Assembly (NCBI GenBank): GCA_027532905.1
Contig: JAPZUA010000001.1
Location: 62,001 to 126,000 of the forward strand
Direction of reading: 5' to 3'
Source: Magnetospirillum sp.
GTDB lineage: Bacteria > Pseudomonadota > Alphaproteobacteria > CACIAM-22H2
DNA length: 64,000 bases
The notes below the pieces were generated by a model that saw only the letters and a program-made list of their open reading frames with translations, searched no databases and was not told the DNA's origin. The position numbers and the translations under genes are program-made. This document shows positions 1-9,209 of this stretch, in pieces (the stretch's first letter is position 1; the number at the start of each line of letters is the position of its first letter).

Positions 1-420
1 GTTTCGGTGCAGGCACAAGTCGTCAATCTGCTGATGGATCTGCAGGCCGAATTCGGCCTCTCCTATCTGTTCGTCGCGCACGACCTTGCGGTCGTCGAAC
101 ATATTAGCCACCGCGTGGCAGTGATGTATCTGGGCAAGATCGTCGAGATCGCCGACCGGCGGACGATCTTCACGCGACCGCTGCATCCCTACACCGAAGC
201 ACTGCTGTCGGCCGCCCCGACCCCCGATCCGCGCGCGCGAAAAACGCGGATCGTGCTTTCAGGCGACGTACCTTCGCCGATCAATCCGCCCTCGGGCTGC
301 CGCTTCCATACGCGCTGCCCCGTCGCCGAAGCGCGTTGCCGCACGATCGAGCCGCCGATCCTCGAAATAGCGCCGGGCCATCAAGTGGCGTGCCATCTTC
401 ACACGCCCGCATCGAGTTAA
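1..420 (+). CDS. Oligopeptide/dipeptide ABC transporter ATP-binding protein, C-terminal part
   Basis: Only the last 139 codons are present; the gene runs in from the left edge, reading in frame from base 1. The visible part begins just after Walker B ([14 protein letters not shown]) and contains the H-loop histidine (FVAHDLAVV). It then has the C-terminal oligopeptide-transporter extension with [21 protein letters not shown] and a final cysteine-containing segment. This extension is typical of OppD/OppF-type ATPases that power peptide or nickel uptake at the inner membrane. Its stop shares the tetranucleotide TTAA with the stop of the convergent amidase. The substrate cannot be told from this fragment. 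Confidence 0.9.
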   Translation, partial: VSVQAQVVNLLMDLQAEFGLSYLFVAHDLAVVEHISHRVAVMYLGKIVEIADRRTIFTRPLHPYTEALLSAAPTPDPRARKTRIVLSGDVPSPINPPSGCRFHTRCPVAEARCRTIEPPILEIAPGHQVACHLHTPASS

Positions 421-1721
421 CGCTTCAGGAAAGCCTCGAACCACGCGGCATGGCCGATGAGTTCGCCGTCTTCGTTGTGCGGCCCGATCAACTGGATGGC
501 GAGCGGCAACCCGTCGTCGCTTTTGCCGGCCGGCAGTGCGATCGCCGGGTTCCCCAGCAGCGTCCACATGCGGTTGAAGACGGGATCGCCCGTCCGCTCG
601 ATGCCGCGCGGGGCGGGCCCTGGGGCGGCCGGAGCCAGGATCACGTCGACGTCGCGCCAGAGCTGCGCCAGCCGATGGCGGCATTTGGTGGCAAGGGCTT
701 TGGCGGCCGTCTCCTCGCGAATGCCGACCCGGTCGCCCGTCTCCAGCATGTCGCGCAATGCTTCCGAAAGTTCGCCCGGATGTTCGGCCCGCTCGCGCGC
801 AAGCGCCACGGACGCCTCGCGCGACATGATGGCGAGCTGCGCGTCGTTGAGATCCGCCCAGTAATCCTCGCCCTCGAAATCGCGCACGGAGACGCCCGCC
901 CCTTCGAGGCGCGCCACCAGCAGCTCGAACAAGCGGCGCGTGGAACCGTCGGCCGACTCCCAAAAGGGCGTATAGCAAACGGCAACGCGTGGGGCCGGCC
1001 GGCCGGCATCGCCCAAGCCGGCGATGGGGCGGGCCGCCACGAGTGCGCGGCGCACGAGATCGAGATCGGCAACAGCACGACAGAACACGCCGAGCGTGTC
1101 GAGCGACGGCGACAAAGGCTTGATGCCCGCCATGTCGATCCAGCCATAGGTGCCCTTGTAGCCGACCACGCCGCAAAAGGCGGCAGGTCGGATCACGGAA
1201 CCCGCCGTCTGCGTTCCCAAGGCGAGCGGCACCTGGAAATCGGCGACGGCCGCCGCCGAGCCCGACGAGGAGCCGCCCGGCGTATAGCCGTGTCGTGCCG
1301 GATTGTGGGTCGGTCCCGGCGTGAAATAGGCGAACTCCGTGGTCACCGTCTTGCCCATTGGAATGGCGCCGGCCGCGATCAGCCGGCGCACGCACAACGC
1401 GTCGTTTTTGGGCCGATGGTTGCGGTAGATGGGCGAACCGTAGCCCGTCGGCATCGAGGCGGTATCGATCAGATCTTTGATCCCGATCGGGATGCCGTGC
1501 AACGGCTGCGTCCGCGCGACCCGGTCGAGGGCCGCCGCCCGGCCGCGCGCATCGCGCTTTTCGACATGGCGCCACGCGCGAACCTCGGGCTCGCGCGCGG
1601 CAACGCGCGCAAGACAGGCGGCAACCAGCGTCGAAGAATCAAGTTTGCCCGAATCGCACGCATTGCGCATTTCGAGGGCCCCGAGCATTTCGGGGTGCGT
1701 CGTCAAATGGGGTTTTGTCAT
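417..1721 (-). CDS. Amidase (amidase signature family)
   Basis: A 434-aa amidase signature hydrolase, which would cleave a carboxamide to acid and ammonia in the cytoplasm. The Ser-cisSer-Lys triad is visible: Lys82 in [11 protein letters not shown], the cis-serine at 151/152 in [10 protein letters not shown], and nucleophile Ser175 in [11 protein letters not shown]. Length fits the AtzE/GatA-like branch without extra domains. The substrate is unknown; a transamidosome role is unlikely because no gatB/gatC is nearby. The chosen ATG has no Shine-Dalgarno sequence and lies directly after a 9-bp hairpin (1722-1745). A slightly later start (Met12 or Met18) is possible. Confidence 0.85.
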   Translation of the reverse strand: MTKPHLTTHPEMLGALEMRNACDSGKLDSSTLVAACLARVAAREPEVRAWRHVEKRDARGRAAALDRVARTQPLHGIPIGIKDLIDTASMPTGYGSPIYRNHRPKNDALCVRRLIAAGAIPMGKTVTTEFAYFTPGPTHNPARHGYTPGGSSSGSAAAVADFQVPLALGTQTAGSVIRPAAFCGVVGYKGTYGWIDMAGIKPLSPSLDTLGVFCRAVADLDLVRRALVAARPIAGLGDAGRPAPRVAVCYTPFWESADGSTRRLFELLVARLEGAGVSVRDFEGEDYWADLNDAQLAIMSREASVALARERAEHPGELSEALRDMLETGDRVGIREETAAKALATKCRHRLAQLWRDVDVILAPAAPGPAPRGIERTGDPVFNRMWTLLGNPAIALPAGKSDDGLPLAIQLIGPHNEDGELIGHAAWFEAFLKR

Positions 1722-1745
1722 CTGGCTTGCATCATAGCAAGCCAG
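1722..1745 (-). terminator. Hairpin between phoB and the amidase gene
   Basis: Perfect 9-bp inverted repeat CTGGCTTGC/GCAAGCCAG with a 6-nt loop, 36 nt downstream of the phoB stop and touching the amidase ATG. There is no U-run, so it is a weak intrinsic terminator at best. It could also block ribosome access to the amidase start. Confidence 0.4.
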
Positions 1746-1780
1746 GACCCCGGCTCAAGCGGTACCGGCGGATGCGGTGT

Positions 1781-2494
1781 TCAGGCGTCGGCCGTTTCGT
1801 CGAGCGCGTAGCCGGCCGAACGGACGGTGCGGATCAGATCGATTTCGCCCTCGCCGTTGATCGCCTTGCGCAAGCGGCGGATATGTACGTCGACCGTTCG
1901 AGGTTCCACGTAGATGTCGCGCCCCCAAACCGCATCGAGCAGCTGCTCGCGGCTGTAGACGCGACCCGGCCGCTCGAGCAGGAAGCGCAGCAGGCGAAAC
2001 TCGGTCGGTCCCAGATGCACCGAGCGCCCCCCGCGGATCACGCGATGCGACGCGAGGTCCATGCTGAGATCGCCGTAGGTCAGCATGTCGTGCGCCGACG
2101 AGGGCTTCGCGCGGCGCAGCACCGCGCGCACGCGCGCAATGAGTTCCGACGGGCTGAAGGGCTTGGCGACATAGTCGTCCGCACCGACCTCAAGGCCGCG
2201 AACCCGGTCGCTCTCCTCGCCGCGCGCGGTCAGCATGATGATCGGCAGATCGCGCGTGTCGGCCTTGCGCCGCAGCTGGCGGCAAACCTCGAGGCCGGAA
2301 ATATGCGGCAGCATCCAGTCGAGGATCATCAGATCCGGGCGCCCCTCGGCCACGGCCACCAATGCCGCTTCGCCGTCGCCGGCCGTGGTGACGCGAAACC
2401 CTTCCTTGTCGAAATTGTAGCGCAGAAGTTCGATCAGCGCAGGCTCGTCCTCGACGATGAGAAGATGCGGTTTCACGTGCGGTTGCTCCGTCAC
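1781..2494 (-). CDS. phoB: Phosphate regulon response regulator PhoB
   Basis: 237-aa OmpR/PhoB-family regulator, the transcription activator of phosphate-starvation genes. The receiver domain (about residues 10-125) has the acidic pocket E15/D16, phosphoacceptor D59 in LMILDWMLP, and K111 in VAKPF. The C-terminal winged-helix domain (about 140-232) contains RVYSREQLLDAVWG and TVDVHIRRLRKAI, typical of PhoB. It is the last gene of the pst operon and its ATG overlaps the phoU stop by 4 bp (ATGA), so translation is probably coupled. The partner kinase PhoR is not in this window. Confidence 0.95.
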   Translation of the reverse strand: MTEQPHVKPHLLIVEDEPALIELLRYNFDKEGFRVTTAGDGEAALVAVAEGRPDLMILDWMLPHISGLEVCRQLRRKADTRDLPIIMLTARGEESDRVRGLEVGADDYVAKPFSPSELIARVRAVLRRAKPSSAHDMLTYGDLSMDLASHRVIRGGRSVHLGPTEFRLLRFLLERPGRVYSREQLLDAVWGRDIYVEPRTVDVHIRRLRKAINGEGEIDLIRTVRSAGYALDETADA

Positions 2495-3213
2495 TCGGCC
2501 GGTTTGGAGGCGCCGACGACGGCGAAATTGCCGCCATCGCCCTTGGGACGCTCGGCGCGCAACGGCACGCCGGTGACCAGAAAGTGGATTGTCTCGGCGA
2601 TGTTCGTCGTGTGGTCGCCGATGCGCTCGATGTTCTTGGCGATGAACAGCAGATGCGTCGATCCGGTGATATTGCGCGGATCTTCCATCATGTAGGTCAA
2701 CAGTTCGCGGAACAGCGAGCCGTACATCTCGTCGAGCTCTTCGTCGCGATTCCAGACGGCAACGGCCTTGGCGACGTCGCGCGCCGCAAACGCGTCGAGC
2801 ACGTCCTTCAGCATTTCGCGAACCATGGCCCCCATCCGCGGGATCGCATGGACCGGGCGCAAGGGAGCGACCTGGTTGAGGGCGATCGCGCGTTTGGCGA
2901 CGTTCTTGGCGTAGTCGGCGGCACGTTCGAGGTCGGCCGCAATGCGCAGTGCGCCGAGCGCAAAGCGCAGATCCGTCGCAACCGGCTGGCGCAGCGCCAT
3001 CACGCGCAGCACCTGGTCGTCGATGTCGCGCTCGAGTTCGTCCACGCGTGCGTCGGCCGAGATTACGCTCGTCGCAAGATCGCCGTCGCGCTGCGCAACC
3101 GCCTGTATCGAGGTCGCAATCTGCGCTTCGACGAGGCCGCCCATGCGGGCCAGGAGGTTGGAAAGGCGCTTCAGCTCCTCGTCGAAAGATTTGACGATAT
3201 GTTCGTTTGGCAT
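2491..3213 (-). CDS. phoU: Phosphate signalling complex protein PhoU
   Basis: 240-aa PhoU, the cytoplasmic helical-bundle protein that links the Pst transporter to the PhoR/PhoB system and prevents activation when phosphate is plentiful. Two tandem PhoU repeats are recognisable, with the acidic metal-binding type motifs RAADYAKNVAKRA and NIERIGDHTTNIAE. The open frame extends further upstream, but MPNEHIVKSFDEEL is the normal start and is preceded by GAGGAG. It sits 10 bp after pstB and overlaps phoB by 4 bp. Confidence 0.95.
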   Translation of the reverse strand: MPNEHIVKSFDEELKRLSNLLARMGGLVEAQIATSIQAVAQRDGDLATSVISADARVDELERDIDDQVLRVMALRQPVATDLRFALGALRIAADLERAADYAKNVAKRAIALNQVAPLRPVHAIPRMGAMVREMLKDVLDAFAARDVAKAVAVWNRDEELDEMYGSLFRELLTYMMEDPRNITGSTHLLFIAKNIERIGDHTTNIAETIHFLVTGVPLRAERPKGDGGNFAVVGASKPAE

Positions 3214-3223
3214 CGAGAACTCC

Positions 3224-4042
3224 TCAGCCGTAGCGGCCAGTGATGTAGCCTTGCGTGCGCTCGTCGCGCGGATTCGTGAAAATATTGGCCGTATCGTCTT
3301 CCTCGACCAGCGTGCCGAGATGGAAGAAAGCCGTGCGTTGGGAAACGCGCGCGGCTTGCTGCATATTGTGGGTGACGATGACGATCGTGAACTTTTCCTT
3401 GAGCTCGTCGATGAGTTCTTCGACATGCGCCGTTGCGATCGGGTCGAGTGCGGAGCACGGCTCGTCCATCAGGATCACTTCCGGCGAGACGGCGATTGCG
3501 CGCGCGATGCACAGGCGTTGCTGCTGGCCGCCCGACAGACCCGTGCCCGAATCCAGCAACCGGTCCTTAACTTCGTCCCACAGTCCCGCGCCGCGCAGCG
3601 AGTGCTCGACGATCTCGTCGAACTCCTGCTTGGTGGTTGCAAGTCCATGAATCCTGGGGCCGTAGACGATGTTATCGTAGATCGACTTCGGGAACGGATT
3701 GGCCTTCTGGAATACCATGCCCACGCGTGCGCGCAGCTGCACAACGTCGATCGCCTTGTCGTAGATATCGAGGTTGTCGAGCTTGATCTCGCCTGCAACC
3801 CGGCACGAATCGATCGTGTCGTTCATGCGGTTGAGGCAGCGCAGAAACGTCGATTTTCCGCATCCCGACGGACCGATGAAGGCGGTCACCTGATGCTCGC
3901 GAATGTCGATATTGACCTTCTTGAGCGCGTGCTTCTCGCCGTAGAACACATCGACGCCACGAGCCACGACTTTGGCTTTGTGACCATCGGCCGCAGCAGC
4001 TATGGGCATCTGTTTTGCTTCAACAGTCTGTGTGTTGGTCAT
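3224..4042 (-). CDS. pstB: Phosphate ABC transporter ATP-binding protein PstB
   Basis: 272-aa ATPase that energises high-affinity phosphate import. Walker [10 protein letters not shown] is at 57-65, the Q-loop at Q112, signature LSGGQQQR at 169-176, and Walker B ILMDEP at 190-195 followed by CSALDPIAT, a hallmark of PstB. The N-terminal 20 residues are a variable extension. It lies 3 bp after pstA and 10 bp before phoU in one operon. Confidence 0.97.
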   Translation of the reverse strand: MTNTQTVEAKQMPIAAAADGHKAKVVARGVDVFYGEKHALKKVNIDIREHQVTAFIGPSGCGKSTFLRCLNRMNDTIDSCRVAGEIKLDNLDIYDKAIDVVQLRARVGMVFQKANPFPKSIYDNIVYGPRIHGLATTKQEFDEIVEHSLRGAGLWDEVKDRLLDSGTGLSGGQQQRLCIARAIAVSPEVILMDEPCSALDPIATAHVEELIDELKEKFTIVIVTHNMQQAARVSQRTAFFHLGTLVEEDDTANIFTNPRDERTQGYITGRYG

Positions 4043-4045
4043 TTT

Positions 4046-5329
4046 CTACCACCGCCGTTCGAATTTTCTGCGCAGCCAAATGGCGAGCGCATTCATGCAC
4101 AGAAGGAAGATCAGAAGCGTCATGATCGCCGCCGACGTCTTCTCCACAAAGCCGCGTTCCGGATTGTCCGCCCACATGAAAATCTGGACCGGCAGCACCG
4201 TCGATGGCGAAAGCGGCCCACCTGGGATATCCACGACAAAGGCCACCATACCGATCATCAGCAGGGGGGCAGTCTCGCCTAGCGCGTGCGCCATCGCAAG
4301 GATCGTTCCCGTCATAATGCCCGGCATCGCCAGCGGCAGAATGTGATGGAAGATCGCCTGCATTTTGGAAGCGCCAAGGCCAAGCGCCGCCTCGCGGATC
4401 GACGGCGGCACTGAGCGAAGCGACGCGCGGGCCGAAATGATGATGATCGGCAGACTCATCAGCGCAAGCACAACACCGCCGACAACGGGGGCAGATCGCG
4501 GCATGCCAAAAACCTGGAGGAAAACCGCCAGTCCCAGGAGGCCGAACACGATCGAGGGAACTGCAGCCAAGTTGTTGATGTTGACTTCGATGAGATCGGT
4601 AAATTTGTTTTTAGGCGCATACTCTTCGAGATAGATCGCAGCACCTACCCCAATGGGGAATGCCAACAACAGCGCGATCGCCAGTGTCATGAACGAGCCG
4701 ACGACCCCGCCCCAAATCCCAACAAGTTCGGGCTGGCGGCTGTCTGCGGCCGTAAAGAGACGGTCATTGAACTTGAGGGCAACGCGCCCCTCGGCCGCCA
4801 GCGTGTCAAGCCACCCAAGCTGCAAGTCGTTGATGCGGCGCGAACTCTCCGCCACGTTTCGCTCCGAATGGCCTTTCCAGATCATATCGACGTCGGAACT
4901 GGCGAGCAGCCAAACATCACGCTTCTGCCCAAGTAGGGTGGGGTCGGCGGTGATCATTTCCGTCAGTTTGATCTGTGCCCCGTCGGACATAAGCGCTTCA
5001 AGATTGCGCAACGGCAGGCGGCCGCGTACTTCAGGGAATTTGGCCTGCAGTGCGGACCGAAGAACAGCCGGCCAATTACCAAGACGATAGGCCGCCACAT
5101 CCCCTTTGCCGTCTGGGTCGATATGTTCTTTGGAGAACTCGACCTCGAGGCGAATGTTCGTCTGGACGACGGCCGTCGCGCCGTTCGACAGAATCGTCCA
5201 CAGCAAAAGCGCCAGGGACGCGACGGCAAACGTCAATGCCGCAATTCCGTACATCTTGAAGCGCCACTCGGCTGCATAGCGCTTTTTGAGACGCGCCGTT
5301 GCGTCGGCACTAGTATGGAAAGACGTCAT
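4046..5329 (-). CDS. pstA: Phosphate ABC transporter permease PstA
   Basis: 427-aa inner-membrane permease. The C-terminal half is a standard MetI-type permease with the cytoplasmic EAA loop (REAALGLGASKMQAIFHHILPLA). The N-terminal approximately 190 residues hold one membrane segment and a large probably periplasmic domain, as in alphaproteobacterial PstA proteins that carry DUF3333. E. coli PstA is about 300 aa. Its ATG overlaps the pstC stop by 4 bp. Works with PstC, PstB and PstS. Confidence 0.94.
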   Translation of the reverse strand: MTSFHTSADATARLKKRYAAEWRFKMYGIAALTFAVASLALLLWTILSNGATAVVQTNIRLEVEFSKEHIDPDGKGDVAAYRLGNWPAVLRSALQAKFPEVRGRLPLRNLEALMSDGAQIKLTEMITADPTLLGQKRDVWLLASSDVDMIWKGHSERNVAESSRRINDLQLGWLDTLAAEGRVALKFNDRLFTAADSRQPELVGIWGGVVGSFMTLAIALLLAFPIGVGAAIYLEEYAPKNKFTDLIEVNINNLAAVPSIVFGLLGLAVFLQVFGMPRSAPVVGGVVLALMSLPIIIISARASLRSVPPSIREAALGLGASKMQAIFHHILPLAMPGIMTGTILAMAHALGETAPLLMIGMVAFVVDIPGGPLSPSTVLPVQIFMWADNPERGFVEKTSAAIMTLLIFLLCMNALAIWLRRKFERRW

Positions 5330-6708
5330 TCGTACTGCTCCCGATACTTGCGTACGATACGCATTGCGACGATGTTGAGGGTAAGCGTGACGCTGAACAG
5401 CACCAACCCGAGCGCGAATGCAGAAAGGGTCTTCGGGCTATCAAACTCCTGGTCGCCAACAAGCAATGCCGCAATGTGAACTGTAACGGTTGTGACCGCG
5501 TTCAACGGATTGGCCGTGAGATTGGCCGCAAGCCCTGCCGCCATCACGACGATCATGGTTTCGCCCAACGCCCGGCTGAAAGCGAGAATCACGGAGGCCG
5601 CAATCCCAGGGAGGGCTGCAGGCAACACGACACGCCGGATCGTCTCGGATTTTGTGGCACCCAGTCCGAGGGACGCGTCGCGCAATGCCTGCGGGACCGC
5701 GTTGATCACGTCGTCCGACAGCGACGAAACGAACGGAACGATCATGATACCCATGACCAGACCCGCCGCCAGACCGGATGTCGAGGCGACTTCGAGTCCG
5801 AAAACTGCTCCGGCTTCGCGCACAAAAGGTGCAACCGTCAATGCGGCAAAGAATCCGTAGACGACGGTCGGAATACCCGCAAGAACTTCGAGCGTCGGCT
5901 TCATGATCGAACGCACGCGGCGCGGCGCATAGTCGGCCATGTAGATCGCAGACAACAAACCGATCGGAACGGCAACAAACATCGAAATCGTCGCGATAAG
6001 CAACGTGCCGGTGAAAAGCGGTACGGCACCGAAAGCACCCGACGATCCGACCTGATCGGCGCGGATTGCGGTCTGCGGGCTCCAGGTCAAGCCGAACAGA
6101 AAATCCGTCGCAGGCACCACCGCGAAGAACCGCGCCGCCTCAAACACCAACGACAAGACAATACCGATCGTCGTAACGACGGCAATGATCGAACTTATGA
6201 TAAGAATGATGCGGATGATCTGCTCGACTTGATTGCGCGCACGCATTGTCGCCGTGATCTTGCTGCGCGCAAGGACAAGACCGCCGATACCGGCAGCCAG
6301 CACTGTGAGCCACATGGCAGCCTGCGCAATCCCGCGAAGACCGATATAGTGCGCAACCGCTGCCTTCATCGCCGGGGACGCGTCGGACGCAGTGACGTTC
6401 CCGTAGGCCATGTTGCGAATGTCTGTAATTGCGAGGTTCAACTGATCGACGGGCAGGCTGCGAATTTCAGCCGGCAGGGCCGCTGTAACGAGCGTGCGAA
6501 TTAGAAGGTCCTGCGACGATATCCACACCGCCAGGATCACCAGCGCCGGAAGGCCGCACCAGAGCGCGACATAGTAGCCGTAGAAGGATACAAGCGAGTG
6601 CAGACGCACGGTGCCCGTCGCTTGCTGCCTGATCGCGGCCGATGTGCCGAAACGATATGCGGCAAAGCTGAGCGCGAGGACGACGAGAATGAGAACAAAG
6701 CTGTTCAT
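5326..6708 (-). CDS. pstC: Phosphate ABC transporter permease PstC
   Basis: 460-aa inner-membrane permease, longer than the approximately 320-aa E. coli protein because of an N-terminal extension with extra membrane segments and a soluble stretch around residues 70-110. The permease core has the EAA loop RDASLGLGATKSETIRRVVLPAALPG and the pore-lining region FRALGETMIVV written here as FSRALGETMIVV. It is 71 bp after pstS, separated by a strong hairpin, and overlaps pstA by 4 bp. Confidence 0.93.
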   Translation of the reverse strand: MNSFVLILVVLALSFAAYRFGTSAAIRQQATGTVRLHSLVSFYGYYVALWCGLPALVILAVWISSQDLLIRTLVTAALPAEIRSLPVDQLNLAITDIRNMAYGNVTASDASPAMKAAVAHYIGLRGIAQAAMWLTVLAAGIGGLVLARSKITATMRARNQVEQIIRIILIISSIIAVVTTIGIVLSLVFEAARFFAVVPATDFLFGLTWSPQTAIRADQVGSSGAFGAVPLFTGTLLIATISMFVAVPIGLLSAIYMADYAPRRVRSIMKPTLEVLAGIPTVVYGFFAALTVAPFVREAGAVFGLEVASTSGLAAGLVMGIMIVPFVSSLSDDVINAVPQALRDASLGLGATKSETIRRVVLPAALPGIAASVILAFSRALGETMIVVMAAGLAANLTANPLNAVTTVTVHIAALLVGDQEFDSPKTLSAFALGLVLFSVTLTLNIVAMRIVRKYREQYE

Positions 6709-6737
6709 TGCTTTTGGACCGTGCGATCAAAAGAGAT

Positions 6738-6773
6738 GCAGCCGGACGGGGCCTATTGGACCCGTCCGGCTGC
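6738..6773 (-). terminator. Intercistronic hairpin between pstS and pstC
   Basis: Perfect 13-bp GC-rich stem GCAGCCGGACGGG/CCCGTCCGGCTGC with a 10-nt loop, 6 nt after the pstS stop. It is followed on the minus strand by ATCTCTTTTG, a poor U-tract. It most likely acts as a partial terminator or mRNA 3'-end stabiliser that makes pstS more abundant than the permease genes. Confidence 0.7.
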
Positions 6774-6779
6774 CGAAGA

Positions 6780-7832
6780 TTACAGCGACAGCGGCGTCAG
6801 AGCCGTTGTTGCCGCACGGACCCTGGCCTGCTCGGGAGCGGGAAGAACAATCAGCCCCTTCTTCTCGAGATAGCCGCCGTCGCCCATCGCTCGCGCGCTG
6901 GAATACTCGGCGAGAAACTCGCGAATGCCGGGGACGACGCCGATATGGGCGCGCTTGGCATAGATGAACATGTCGCGGGCGATCGGGTACTTGCTGTCCG
7001 CGATGTTTTCCGGCGTCGGATCGTAGCCGCCGATCTTTTTGCCTTCGATCTTGTCGGGGTTCTCTTCGAGGAAGGAGTAACCGAACACGCCGATCGCACC
7101 CACGCGCCCCGTCGCGAGACGCTGCACGATCAGATTGTCGTTTTCGCCGCCTTCGATGTATTTGCCGTCTTCGCGAATCTGCTGACAGGCGCGACCGCGG
7201 GCAGCGCTGTCCGTGATCAGCGTGGCGACTTCAGGCACCTGCGCGCAACCGCCGGCCAATGCGAGTTCGTTGAACGAGTCGCGCGTGCCCGAGGTCGGCG
7301 GCGGCCCGATCACTTCGATTTCCCAAGCCGGCAAGGCGGGGTCGATCTGGTTCCAACGCTGGTAAGGGTTGTTGACCATTTGGCCGTTCACCGGCACCTG
7401 GCGCGCAAGCGCAAGGAAGACGTGACGGAGCGTCAGATCCATCTTCTGCGAACCTTTCTTGGTCGCCAGAACGATGCCGTCGTAGCCGATCTTGACTTCG
7501 ATGATGTCGGTCACGCCATTCGTCTTGCAGCTCTCGAATTCGCCCTTTGTCATGCGGCGCGACGCATTGGTGATGTCCGGATGCTGAACGCCGACGCCGG
7601 CGCAGAACAGACGCATGCCGCCGCCGGTACCCGTCGATTCAACGATCGGTGCCTTGAAGCTGCTCGTGCGCTGAAACTGTTCGGCGACCGCCGTCGTGAA
7701 CGGGAACACCGTCGACGATCCGACAATGCGGATCTGGTCGCGCGCCTGCTGCGCCTGCGCCGTGGGCATACCGACGGCGACAATAGCGGCAGCCATTGCG
7801 ACGCCGGCGAGAATGTTGATTTTGCGGTTCAA
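6780..7832 (-). CDS. pstS: Phosphate-binding periplasmic protein PstS
   Basis: 350-aa periplasmic phosphate-binding protein. Residues 1-27 form a Sec signal peptide ending near AQAQQ. Phosphate-site motifs are IRIVGSSTVFPFTTAV near the N-terminus and PPTSGTRDSFNELAL in the middle. It starts with TTG, placed 5 nt after a strong AAGGAGG. First gene of the pst-phoU-phoB operon, expressed from a Pho-box promoter about 80 bp upstream. Confidence 0.94.
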   Translation of the reverse strand: MNRKINILAGVAMAAAIVAVGMPTAQAQQARDQIRIVGSSTVFPFTTAVAEQFQRTSSFKAPIVESTGTGGGMRLFCAGVGVQHPDITNASRRMTKGEFESCKTNGVTDIIEVKIGYDGIVLATKKGSQKMDLTLRHVFLALARQVPVNGQMVNNPYQRWNQIDPALPAWEIEVIGPPPTSGTRDSFNELALAGGCAQVPEVATLITDSAARGRACQQIREDGKYIEGGENDNLIVQRLATGRVGAIGVFGYSFLEENPDKIEGKKIGGYDPTPENIADSKYPIARDMFIYAKRAHIGVVPGIREFLAEYSSARAMGDGGYLEKKGLIVLPAPEQARVRAATTALTPLSL

Positions 7833-7900
7833 TAGAACCTCCTTATTGATGGTTGTCGGGTTATCCCCCGAGGCGCACCTTAGGCATCGGTGCGGACGAA

Positions 7901-7932
7901 AATATTGAGGTTTAATTGCAGTATTATGACAG
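7901..7932 (-). promoter_or_regulatory. Pho box and -10 region of pstS
   Basis: Reading the minus strand, 7932-7915 is CTGTCATAATACTGCAAT, two 7-bp PhoB half-sites (CTGTCAT, CTGCAAT) separated by 4 bp, a close match to the PhoB consensus. An AATATT at 7906-7901 follows by 8 nt and could be the -10 element, with PhoB replacing a -35. The pstS TTG lies about 70 nt further down. Confidence 0.88.
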
Positions 7933-7974
7933 GGCCTTAAGCTTTATAAGTATCTGAAAATGAACGAAATAAAA

Positions 7975-8000
7975 AACGGGGCTGGTTTCCCAGCCCCGTT
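7975..8000 (-). terminator. Rho-independent terminator of the liv operon
   Basis: 11-bp perfect stem AACGGGGCTGG/CCAGCCCCGTT with a 4-nt loop, followed on the minus strand by a TTTTTT run. It lies 43 nt beyond the livK stop and separates the liv operon from pstS. Confidence 0.9.
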
Positions 8001-8043
8001 TGCCTTGGCGCCGTTCGGGCCAAAATGCGCCCGACTCCGCCTC

Positions 8044-9171
8044 TTACATCTCGGCGTACTTGCCGTCTTTCCAGATGTAGAAGACGTAGTTCGGCTTGGT
8101 GAGGTCGCCCTTGTTGTCGTAGGTGAGGTTGCCGATCACGGTCTGGAACGACTTGCCGTGCATCTGGGCCACCAACGCATCGACGCCCAAGCCGTTCGCA
8201 CGCTTGGCCGCCTCGGCGAACACCTGCACGCCGGCGTACGAGAGCAGCGTGTAGCCTTCGGGATCGTAGCCTTGCGCCACGAACTTCTGCACGACCTGGG
8301 CAGCCCCCGGCGATTTGCGCGGATCGCTGTCGAAGGTCATGATCACGCCGTCCGAAGCACGACCGGCGATCGAGGCGAATTCCGTCGAGACGATGCCGTC
8401 GCCCGACACGAGCTGTGCGCCCAAGCCCTGGTCGCGCGCCTGGCGAACCAGCAAGGCCGCTTCCGTATGCAAACCGCCGAAATAGATGGCTTCGACCGAC
8501 TGGCTCTTCATACGCGTGATGAGCGCCGTGAAGTCCTTGTCGCCGGTCGCAATGCCGTCGTAGATGCGCTCGGTGAGGCCGGCCGCATTCATTGCCTTCT
8601 TGGTTTCGTCCGCCAGTCCCTGGCCGTAGGTGGTCTTGTCGTGAATTACGGCGACGGACTTGCCTTTGAACTTGTCGGCAAGCCACGCGCCGGCGATCGC
8701 ACCCTGCTGGTCGTCGCGACCGCAGGTGCGGAACACGTTTTTGAAGCGCGGGCCGCGGTCGGTCAGGCGCGGGTTAGTCGAGGCCGGCGTGATCTGCAAC
8801 ACACCTTCTTCGGCGTAAACTTCCGACGCCGGGATCGAGCAGGACGAGTTGAAGTGGCCGAGCACGAACGGCACCTTGCGGCCGGCAAGGCGGTTGGCAG
8901 CCGCACGCGCTTGGTTGGGATCCGAGGCGTCGTCTTCGATCGCCAAAGCAAGCGGCCGGCCGAGTACGCCGCCCGCCGCCGTGATGTCGGCGACGGCCAT
9001 GGCAGCCCCGCGGCGCAGCTGTTCGCCGAACGCCGCATTGGGGCCTGTAATCGGCCCGGCAACGCCGATCGTGAGCGGACCCGACTGAGCGCGCAGGATC
9101 GTCGGTGCGGCGAGCGTCAGTGCGGCAGCGCCCATGCCGGTTTTCAGTAGGTCTCTACGCTTGATGGTCAT
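8044..9171 (-). CDS. livK: Branched-chain amino acid type ABC transporter substrate-binding protein
   Basis: 375-aa periplasmic binding protein of the Leu/Ile/Val-binding (Peripla_BP_6) family. The N-terminus has a twin-arginine type signal (KRRDLLKTG, hydrophobic stretch, cleavage near LRAQSG), so it is probably exported folded. The mature part opens with PLTIGVAGPITGPNAAFGEQ, typical of the family. It is the distal gene of livHMGF on the same strand, 38 bp after the small membrane protein gene, and ends before a strong terminator. Such systems also carry amides or aromatic acids, so the substrate is inferred from the family only. Confidence 0.9.
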   Translation of the reverse strand: MTIKRRDLLKTGMGAAALTLAAPTILRAQSGPLTIGVAGPITGPNAAFGEQLRRGAAMAVADITAAGGVLGRPLALAIEDDASDPNQARAAANRLAGRKVPFVLGHFNSSCSIPASEVYAEEGVLQITPASTNPRLTDRGPRFKNVFRTCGRDDQQGAIAGAWLADKFKGKSVAVIHDKTTYGQGLADETKKAMNAAGLTERIYDGIATGDKDFTALITRMKSQSVEAIYFGGLHTEAALLVRQARDQGLGAQLVSGDGIVSTEFASIAGRASDGVIMTFDSDPRKSPGAAQVVQKFVAQGYDPEGYTLLSYAGVQVFAEAAKRANGLGVDALVAQMHGKSFQTVIGNLTYDNKGDLTKPNYVFYIWKDGKYAEM

Positions 9172-9209
9172 GGTGTTCTCCCCACCTGTTGAAAAATCCC
9201 TGGAAACAG

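Noticed and set aside
336-1811. 491-aa frame antisense to the amidase
   Set aside because: Overlaps a gene with an intact catalytic triad and shows no protein-like motif.
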